A stretch of 64,000 nt of DNA from an uncultured Planktomarina sp. (GTDB lineage Bacteria; Pseudomonadota; Alphaproteobacteria; Rhodobacterales; Rhodobacteraceae), in contig CAJJBP010000006.1 in assembly GCA_905182425.1 (NCBI GenBank), positions 1 to 64,000 of the forward strand, read 5' to 3'. A program made the translations under genes and the position numbers. This document shows positions 57,909 to 64,000 of this stretch, piece after piece (the stretch's first letter is position 1; every line of letters begins with the position of its first letter). Below the pieces are notes generated by a model. The model was not told where the DNA came from. It was given only the letters and a program-made list of their open reading frames with translations, and ran no database searches.

Positions 57909-57985
57909 TATATTTGCTCGCTGGTTGTTACCGCTATCATTTTTATCTCTAGTGCCGCAATTCACTTCCAACCGCAACTAAGCTA

Positions 57986-58765
57986 ATGGAAGATATGACA
58001 CGAATTATGCCTTTCATCGTAACAGGTATTGACAGGGAAGGACCATGGTTAATCACATGTGACCACGCACGAAATCATGTACCTGTCGAGATAAACGGTG
58101 GAGACCTAGGTCTTCCGGCCAATGAAATGCATAGGCATATCGCGTTTGATATTGGTGCAGAGGGTCTAAGCCTCGCGATAGGTAGCCTTCTCAACGCTCC
58201 AGTTCTGTGCAGCAACTTCTCTCGCTTAGTTATTGATCCAAATCGTGGAGAAGACGATCCAACCCTACTTATGAAAGTTTATGATGGGACTGTAATTCCT
58301 GCCAATCGCTACGCAGATAGTAGCGAGCGCGAAAGACGTTTGCGGGCCTATCACAGGCCATACCATCAAGCATATTCAGAACTAGCAATTCCAGAACGCG
58401 CAATTGTTGCAATACATTCATTCACACCACAGCTGAAAGGCCGCCCGAAGCGACCCTGGGAAATTGGCATCTTGTTTGCTAAAGACCGTAGGCTCTCAGA
58501 TCCTACAATTGCAGGCATCCAGAAGCGTGGAGACATTACCGTCGGCATAAATGAGCCTTACAATGGGCATTTACCAGGTGATAGTGTGGACAAACATGCT
58601 TTGAAGCAGGGTCATCTCAACATATTGATCGAAGTCCGGAACGACTTAATTAATACCCACGAAGGTCAAAAAAACTGGGCTAATCTTTTGGCTCCAATTT
58701 TGCAGGATTCATTAACGGCAATACAAACAACTTCAGAAGGACAACAAAATGGATGCACAAACTAA
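57986..58765 (+). CDS. N-formylglutamate amidohydrolase-like protein
   Basis: 259 residues. The family opening ITCDHARNHVP, the acid/Arg site SRLVIDPNRGEDDP and the IHSFTPQLKGRP strand are seen. Members deformylate N-formylglutamate in histidine degradation, but stand-alone copies outside hut operons, as here, may act on other formyl or acyl substrates. Its end overlaps the DUF1244 start by 17 bp. Confidence 0.85.
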   Translation: MEDMTRIMPFIVTGIDREGPWLITCDHARNHVPVEINGGDLGLPANEMHRHIAFDIGAEGLSLAIGSLLNAPVLCSNFSRLVIDPNRGEDDPTLLMKVYDGTVIPANRYADSSERERRLRAYHRPYHQAYSELAIPERAIVAIHSFTPQLKGRPKRPWEIGILFAKDRRLSDPTIAGIQKRGDITVGINEPYNGHLPGDSVDKHALKQGHLNILIEVRNDLINTHEGQKNWANLLAPILQDSLTAIQTTSEGQQNGCTN

Positions 58766-59048
58766 ACTAGAGTTGGAAGCAGCAGCTTTTCGGCGCCTCC
58801 AGCACCATCTCATAAGCGAAAGAACGGATGTACAGAACATCGACCTCATGAACTTATCCGGGTTTTGCCGTAATTGTCTGTCTCGCTGGTATCAAGAAGC
58901 CGCCAATGACGCCGATATAGAAATGAACAAAGACCAAGCTCGTGAAGCGTTTTATGGTATGCCGTTCAGCGAATGGAAGAAAATTTTTCAGACTGAGACC
59001 AGCCCCTCAAAACAAGAAGCTTTCGACAAAACGCACAGTCAAAAATAA
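58749..59048 (+). CDS. DUF1244 family protein
   Basis: 99 residues. The family signature NLSGFCRNCLSRWYQEA with a CxxC pair is clear, and GMPFSEWKKIFQ follows. Function unknown; the cysteines could bind a metal. Overlaps the upstream gene, so co-translated. A 53-codon TTG-started frame on the opposite strand (59039-59200) was noted but not accepted. Confidence 0.9.
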   Translation: MDAQTKLELEAAAFRRLQHHLISERTDVQNIDLMNLSGFCRNCLSRWYQEAANDADIEMNKDQAREAFYGMPFSEWKKIFQTETSPSKQEAFDKTHSQK

Positions 59049-59353
59049 ATATCTTTCGATGGTGCAGTTTCTATTTGGATCTTAGGATTGATTTCAATAA
59101 AGTGGATAGTGGATTGATCTTGTGTAAACAAATTAGCCAGGCTCGTACTCCCTTTAAATCCGCCCAGGTTAATGCTGACCCAAACTGGACCTTGCTCCAA
59201 CCATGTCTAAATATGTTCCAAATAAAGATTCTAATTTTGAACTAATACCTTTAAAAAGCATGAATTATGAGGGTTTCCTGCACGCGCTGTAGCCAAAATA
59301 TTTATAATTCTAGATTTTTCAGAGCCACCTTTTGGCAATCCCGAAAGTAATGG

Positions 59354-59512
59354 TCATGGCTTTGCATCATGTTCCACGATGGAGGATGGCGGAGTTTTAG
59401 CGATAGAGCGCGGCCAACCCCAAATGATCCAGCCCGCAAAAACCCCAAAGCTAGCTGCTAAAACTAGTAATACCCAAAACTCAATTAATAAAAAAATCCA
59501 ACCTCCAACCAT
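59354..59512 (-). CDS. Small membrane protein, 52 residues, downstream of the OmpA-family gene
   Basis: ATG 59512 to TGA 59354-59356. One membrane helix rich in Trp and Phe (WIFLLIEFWVLLVLAASF) continues into a second short hydrophobic stretch GVFAGWIIWGWP, then a polar tail. It lies 14 bp behind the OmpA-family gene on the same strand, so it is likely co-transcribed. No named family. Composition and placement support a real gene; a similar tiny gene behind this OmpA protein would be expected in relatives. Confidence 0.6.
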   Translation of the reverse strand: MVGGWIFLLIEFWVLLVLAASFGVFAGWIIWGWPRSIAKTPPSSIVEHDAKP

Positions 59513-59526
59513 CTGCCTCTACCCTA

Positions 59527-61689
59527 TCAATTCCCAGTAGGCGCATCTTTAAGACGCGGCCAAATAATTTCAATGTGATTATTTCCGATACTAGCAACAT
59601 CGATGCCCAAGAGGTGGCTATCACGACCTGCCCGAGCGCGAATCTGATTTCTCGAAACTCCTCGAGCGATAAGTGCATCCTGAACAAACCGAGCCCTTGA
59701 TAAACTAAGTTTCTGAGCGTTTTCATCCTGATCTTGGCTTTCGATCTGTACTAAAACCTCAACCTTCAAATCTGTTTGCGACAAGCAATACTTAATCAGC
59801 CCCGCCAAAACATTAATCGTTCGCGTCGAACGCACTGTAAGACTTTCTTTGTTTGGTAAAAACATCAGACCTTTTTTTAAGATATCTTTGCTTGCATTGC
59901 TGCAAATTTTTTGGCTTGCAGTAAAGTTATAAACAGGAAGCCACGCGACCTTCGAAAACTGTTCTAGTAATCCGGAAATAGCATTGTATCGGCGCGAGCC
60001 TTGCGTAGGGCTTTGCCCAGCAGCAGTTTTCACTAAAACGTTAGCACCAAATTCTTGGGCGAGGCCTTTACGCAAAAGTGCCAAATTTATACCTGGGCTT
60101 GCAATTGCATTAATTCTGAGGATGTCGCCCTCTCCTTGGACCCTAACAGTATCTAGGTCTGGCAACCAAGCTCCTAGCTTATATAACCAATCAAGTGTTT
60201 TATTAGCAGATCCGATCAAGCCCTCATAAGATGTGCTTTGAATATTCTGAAGGTTGAAAGCTAATGCAATGTCAGAGGCTTGCATTCCATTCGGTAACTT
60301 ACCGGAGGACCTAACTCCACTCATAGTCTGGTACACAATCTCAAACTTGGGCGGGGTGCCATCGTCCACAAAATTTAATGCTAAATTCAATTTAAAACTA
60401 GGTGGTAATTCTGTTAAAATCTCTTCAACAAAAGCACCCTCTTGCGGCGTGAGTGCAACACCAGACAAAGTGATCTCGTTACCAAGTAAACTTAAACGGC
60501 CCTGTTGCAATTTAGAGAACGCTGTTAAACTTACAGCCATAGCAACAGGCCAGAGCCCTCCCTCAGACTTAATTTCTGCAACTTTAAACGATTCCTGGAA
60601 TCCCGACCCTATTTTTTGCTGAATGTCAGCTGCAGACATCCCATACGGCAATTTTCCAGATACCGTCCTAGATTTCCCATCAATTAATGCTTCAAGTTGA
60701 AATGGCTGGCCATCATCATAAAAATTGGTTTGATTATAAACTGAAAAAGATGATGGCAATTTTTTCAATTCTGCGATTGCAGCTTCCAGGCCCTGACGCA
60801 TCCCAACACCCTCCAAAACAACCGAAGTTTCAGAAATAATCAAGCGACCAGATTTCAAATGCGAGAATGCATTTAGCCCGACGACAGACGCAGCCAAGAA
60901 ATTATCATTTTTATCAGCTATTTTTGCAATCACTACTAAATTTTCAATCTCTTCCTTTTGTAATTGGATTCCGGCCAAATTAGCCAAAGCTCCCAGAGGT
61001 AATTTACCAGACGTAGAAAGTTTTAATCCGTCGAACACAACAGTAAGACCAAATGGTTCGCCATCATCTTCAGTTTCAATATTTGAATTGAATGCATACT
61101 GTTCCGGCAAGTTAGTAAACACTGCTAATGCTGCATTTTTTGCTTGAGGTAATGTCGCTAGGCCAGACAAAGTCACGGTTGTATCTTGTAGTCGGAGCCT
61201 TCCGTATTTGAGCATTGCAAGGCCGGCCAATCCACGCTCAACCACTGCAAGCCATGCGGTTGCAGGTGCACCGACGGCTAGCCGCAATTTAATATCACCT
61301 GAAACTGCATGCTTCGCTATTTCCTCAATTGCGAATGTAGTCGGTGCTGATCCTGTGATGCGCAAACCGTCCTTGTCTTGGACCGCCTCAAAAATATACG
61401 GCGCCATCAAAGGTAGAACCTTCAAATTAGCAATTACTGTGCGTCGACCGGGAACTGCGTTTAATTGTTGAATAATTTCAGACTTACGCTCCTCAGATTC
61501 GACAACCCCTGAAATTAAAATGTCACGACCAGAAACATCAACAGTCAAAGGATGTACCGAATCTGAAATACTAGCAGGCACTCCATGCATAATTTTTGCT
61601 TCTATGCGAACGGCTTGGTGTGTTGCCCCCCACCAGCCCAAAGCAATTACAGCAATGCATAAACTTGAAATGATAAACTTCACGCGCAA
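59527..61689 (-). CDS. OmpA-family protein with BON-type start and repeated modules
   Basis: 720 residues. An N-terminal hydrophobic anchor (about 5-23) precedes a BON-like domain (ILISGVVESEERKSEII). Three repeats of about 130 residues follow, each with GRL..L....V.LxG, a DDG element and SGKLPxGM. A C-terminal OmpA peptidoglycan-binding domain (VEVLVQIESQDQDENAQKLS; RARFVQDALIARGV) closes the protein. The likely role is linking peptidoglycan to the envelope. A 52-residue membrane protein gene follows directly. Confidence 0.85.
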   Translation of the reverse strand: MRVKFIISSLCIAVIALGWWGATHQAVRIEAKIMHGVPASISDSVHPLTVDVSGRDILISGVVESEERKSEIIQQLNAVPGRRTVIANLKVLPLMAPYIFEAVQDKDGLRITGSAPTTFAIEEIAKHAVSGDIKLRLAVGAPATAWLAVVERGLAGLAMLKYGRLRLQDTTVTLSGLATLPQAKNAALAVFTNLPEQYAFNSNIETEDDGEPFGLTVVFDGLKLSTSGKLPLGALANLAGIQLQKEEIENLVVIAKIADKNDNFLAASVVGLNAFSHLKSGRLIISETSVVLEGVGMRQGLEAAIAELKKLPSSFSVYNQTNFYDDGQPFQLEALIDGKSRTVSGKLPYGMSAADIQQKIGSGFQESFKVAEIKSEGGLWPVAMAVSLTAFSKLQQGRLSLLGNEITLSGVALTPQEGAFVEEILTELPPSFKLNLALNFVDDGTPPKFEIVYQTMSGVRSSGKLPNGMQASDIALAFNLQNIQSTSYEGLIGSANKTLDWLYKLGAWLPDLDTVRVQGEGDILRINAIASPGINLALLRKGLAQEFGANVLVKTAAGQSPTQGSRRYNAISGLLEQFSKVAWLPVYNFTASQKICSNASKDILKKGLMFLPNKESLTVRSTRTINVLAGLIKYCLSQTDLKVEVLVQIESQDQDENAQKLSLSRARFVQDALIARGVSRNQIRARAGRDSHLLGIDVASIGNNHIEIIWPRLKDAPTGN

Positions 61690-61790
61690 GCAAGGTCTCC
61701 CAAAAATCAGGTTAACAGGACAACAGAACTATTCGTTATGCAAGGCAAGGGGGAACACAAAAAATACCTCATCCCTCATGTTTTCAAAAT

Positions 61791-62651
61791 TTAAATCGCT
61801 GTTTTGAGGCTCTCTTCAAGATAAATCTCACGCAAGCGTAACGAAACTGACCCCGGTGCACCGGAACCAATCACGACGCCGTCAATTTCTACTACGGGCA
61901 TTACAAATGCTGACGCCGACGTGAAAAAAGCTTCATCGGCATCCTGAACTTCCAAAACAGTAAACGCGCGCTCCTCAACTTCCATTTGTGCCTCTTTGGC
62001 AAAACGTAAAACTGCTGCGCGCGTAATTCCATGCAGAATATTATTCGACAACTGGCGCGTAATAATTTTCCCGTTTTTAACGATGTAAGCGTTATTCGAT
62101 GTGCCTTCAGTTACCGCCCCGTTTTCTACCATCCAAGCATCATCACAGCCAGCGGCTTTTGCCATCATTTTACCCATTGAAGGATACAAAAGCTGAACTG
62201 TCTTGATATCTCGGCGACCCCAACGCTGATCCTCAATTGAAATGACTTTTATACCTACTTTTGCCATTGGGCTATCCGCCAAACCGGGTTTATTCTGCGT
62301 AAACAAAACAATTGTTGGCGGCGTGTCTTCACTTGGGTATGCAAAATCACGATCAGAGGCGGCGCCGCGTGTGATCTGCAGATAGACTAGACCTTCCTCA
62401 ATATCATTTGCGCGCACCAACTCACGGTGTACCGCCAACAAATCATCCATTTCAATTGGGCTACGCATGTCTAGCTCGGTCAACGACCGGGCCAGGCGCG
62501 TGGCATGGCTAGCAAAATCAATCAGCTTCCCATCCAGAACAGAAGTCACCTCATAGACGCCATCAGCAAATAGAAACCCTCTGTCAAAGATTGAGACAGT
62601 TGCTTCATTTTCTGGCAAAAAAGACCCATTTACATAAACTATGCGTGTCAT
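61791..62651 (-). CDS. dat: D-amino acid aminotransferase (PLP fold type IV)
   Basis: 286 residues from ATG 62651. Fold-type IV features: IFDRGFLFADGVYEV near the N-terminus, the catalytic Lys in RRDIKTVQLL, and the cofactor phosphate loop EGTSNNAYIV with HGITRAAV. D-amino acid transaminases move the amino group of D-Ala or D-Glu to a keto acid. A branched-chain or aminodeoxychorismate activity is possible but less fitting. It starts 4 bp behind dgcA, in one operon with dgcN-dgcA, which supports D-amino acid use. Confidence 0.85.
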   Translation of the reverse strand: MTRIVYVNGSFLPENEATVSIFDRGFLFADGVYEVTSVLDGKLIDFASHATRLARSLTELDMRSPIEMDDLLAVHRELVRANDIEEGLVYLQITRGAASDRDFAYPSEDTPPTIVLFTQNKPGLADSPMAKVGIKVISIEDQRWGRRDIKTVQLLYPSMGKMMAKAAGCDDAWMVENGAVTEGTSNNAYIVKNGKIITRQLSNNILHGITRAAVLRFAKEAQMEVEERAFTVLEVQDADEAFFTSASAFVMPVVEIDGVVIGSGAPGSVSLRLREIYLEESLKTAI

Positions 62652-62655
62652 TCTA

Positions 62656-63618
62656 TTATCCCCACAAGGCTGCGACGGGTGGATGCACGCCGTCTTCATC
62701 AAATTTCAAAGCTTCCATACGATCTTCGGCCAAGAGCAAAGGTCCATCAAGGTCCGTAAATGCCGCACCTTGCGCCACCAAAGTAGCTGGCGCCATTGCC
62801 AAAGAACTACCCACCATACAGCCAACCATTATTCCAAAACCCGCTGCTTGCGCGGCCTCTTTCAAAGCTAATGCCTCAGTCAATCCACCAGTTTTGTCCA
62901 ATTTAATATTGGCAAAATCATATTTGTCTTGCATTGCCGCAAGGGATTTTCTGTCATGACAACTTTCATCAGCACATGTTGGCAAAACTCGCTCTAAGCC
63001 TAACAAGGCATCGTCGTCAGATGATGGCAAAGGTTGTTCGACCAGCTCAACCCCTAAACGCACTAAGTGAGGGGCCAAGTCTAAATAAACTGCAGCACTC
63101 CAACCCTCGTTCGCATCAACAATGATGCGTGACAAAGGGGCACCACGACGTACAGCTTCCAATCGCGGCATATCATCAGTCGTACCCAGTTTAATCTTAA
63201 GCAGTGGACGAAATGCGTTTTTTGCAGCCTGTGCTTCCATCATTTCAGGGGTACCAAGAGACAATGTATAAGCGGTAATCTCCGGCTTTAACGGCCCAAG
63301 ACCTGCTAAATCTGAAACCCGAACCCCAGCCGTTTTAGCCTCTAAATCCCAAAATGCACAATCCAGGGCATTTCGTGCGGCACCAGCAGGCAAAGCTTCA
63401 AATAGCTCTGGACGGCTACGCGCATCTACACCTTCAATTTCCGAGGCAACACTTTCTAGTGTTTCGCCATAGCGGGCATAAGGAACACATTCACCCCACC
63501 CTACGCGGCCATCCCTTTCAACGCGCACAGTTAAAACTTGCGCTTCCGTACGAGAGCCACGAGAAATAGTAAAAACCTGCGCCAATTGAAATGTATCGAA
63601 TTGAACTGAAATATGCAT
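62656..63618 (-). CDS. dgcA: Enolase-superfamily N-acetyl-glutamate racemase / dipeptide epimerase (DgcA)
   Basis: 320 residues. Barrel catalytic residues: K141 and K143 (LLKIKLG), metal acids D168 (IIVDANEGW), E194 (LVEQPLP) and D217 (PTCADESC), and K239 (NIKLDKTGG). The sequence is of the Ala-Glu dipeptide epimerase type. The neighbouring dgcN identifies it as DgcA, which racemises N-acetyl-D-glutamate to the L form in the D-glutamate pathway known from marine bacteria. Intact, unlike the other enolase-superfamily gene at 24 kb. Confidence 0.88.
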   Translation of the reverse strand: MHISVQFDTFQLAQVFTISRGSRTEAQVLTVRVERDGRVGWGECVPYARYGETLESVASEIEGVDARSRPELFEALPAGAARNALDCAFWDLEAKTAGVRVSDLAGLGPLKPEITAYTLSLGTPEMMEAQAAKNAFRPLLKIKLGTTDDMPRLEAVRRGAPLSRIIVDANEGWSAAVYLDLAPHLVRLGVELVEQPLPSSDDDALLGLERVLPTCADESCHDRKSLAAMQDKYDFANIKLDKTGGLTEALALKEAAQAAGFGIMVGCMVGSSLAMAPATLVAQGAAFTDLDGPLLLAEDRMEALKFDEDGVHPPVAALWG

Positions 63619-63735
63619 GTATGCTCCTTTGCTTCTTCTGCCCGAAATACATTCGCCGAATAAGCTGCTTCAGCAGACCGCAAAGCAGTCAGGTGAAGTT
63701 AATGTAACGCGGCGCATCGTGCGCCAACCAATTTC

Positions 63736-64000
63736 TTAAATAGCGGCCAAAGCATCAACCAAACGCCCGGCCCCAATTCGGATTGGGTCGACCGTCGGAA
63801 GACCCATTCTGTCTTCAACTTTAGTTAAATAAGCAACCGCTGCATCATGTGACATGTGCTGGGTATTTACTGATATTCCCACAACTTGACAGGCAGGGTT
63901 TCCAACACGGGCCAGCGCCAACGCTGTGTCGCGTAAAGTCTCGAGTGACGGCTGCTGATACTCTGGCAATCCGCGCATATGCGCCCGAGTTGGTTCGTGA
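63736..64000 (-). CDS. dgcN: DgcN (DUF1611) C-terminal part, continues beyond the window
   Basis: About 87 C-terminal residues, ending in GAGRLVDALAAI and containing the block CQVVGISVNTQ. DUF1611 proteins of this type are D-glutamate N-acetyltransferases (DgcN). Only the 3' end is in the window; the start lies to the right. It sits 117 bp upstream of dgcA on the same strand, the recognised dgcN-dgcA order. Confidence 0.8.
   Translation of the reverse strand, partial: HEPTRAHMRGLPEYQQPSLETLRDTALALARVGNPACQVVGISVNTQHMSHDAAVAYLTKVEDRMGLPTVDPIRIGAGRLVDALAAI

Noticed and set aside
59039..59200. 53-codon minus-strand frame overlapping the end of the DUF1244 gene
   Set aside because: Needs a TTG start, has no ribosome site and no recognisable family.
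59481..59726. 81-codon frame overlapping the start of the small gene and the end of the OmpA-family gene
   Set aside because: Out-of-frame shadow of the OmpA domain coding sequence.

Overview
The window looks like chromosome of a marine alphaproteobacterium of the Rhodobacterales (Roseobacter group). The evidence is the gene content and order: ffs-dnaX-ybaB-recR-trcR(DUF1013), cycM divergent from pheA, hemC/hemE/hemF with clpS, COQ9 beside rpsU, a yejABEF peptide importer, phosphatidylcholine synthase, DUF3726 and a dgcN-dgcA-dat D-amino-acid cluster. Base composition is moderate to AT-rich by eye, and clearly more AT-rich between about 16 and 25.6 kb.

Layout. 1-9 kb: priA (3' end off the window), a TalC transaldolase, DUF484-xerC, phosphatidylcholine synthase, an EamA exporter and ileS. 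9-16 kb: truA, a coupled three-gene operon (M19-like dipeptidase, unknown 550-residue protein, DUF3726), a purine/uracil-type NCS2 permease behind a palindromic promoter, and a DsbA-like protein. 16-25.7 kb: an AT-rich accessory island ending at a tRNA-Met(CAT) gene. It carries a superfamily-3 helicase fused to a DUF4326-like domain, several very small membrane or lipoprotein genes, a papain-like hydrolase, a VOC protein, an EamA exporter, a DUF1330 protein and an enolase-superfamily gene. A 155-bp direct repeat containing the tRNA 3' end marks att-like boundaries. 25.8-35 kb: an FAD oxidoreductase, heme genes, an SDR, an RsmC-like methyltransferase, ClpS, a HAD hydrolase and a D,D-carboxypeptidase. 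35-44 kb: yejFEBA, cycM, pheA and nudC. 44-51 kb: SRP RNA, dnaX, ybaB, recR, trcR, a quinone oxidoreductase, COQ9, rpsU and an Lrp regulator. 51-64 kb: pheT, pheS, rplT, rpmI, pyk, an N-formylglutamate amidohydrolase, an OmpA-family repeat protein, and dat-dgcA-dgcN at the right edge.

A recurring oddity is single- or double-base frameshifts in otherwise well-conserved genes: priA, xerC, an FAH-family gene, a quinone oxidoreductase, an enolase-superfamily gene, an EamA exporter, a small gene at 23.3 kb and an unrecognised gene next to nudC. priA and xerC are housekeeping genes, so sequencing or assembly error is the simplest explanation for at least those two. True decay is more plausible inside the island.

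The most novel-looking content is in the island: two paralogous small membrane proteins flanking a tiny lipoprotein (20.7-21.3 kb), the helicase-DUF4326 fusion, and the structured tRNA-linked repeat with helically phased TGTCACAA boxes inside an inverted repeat.
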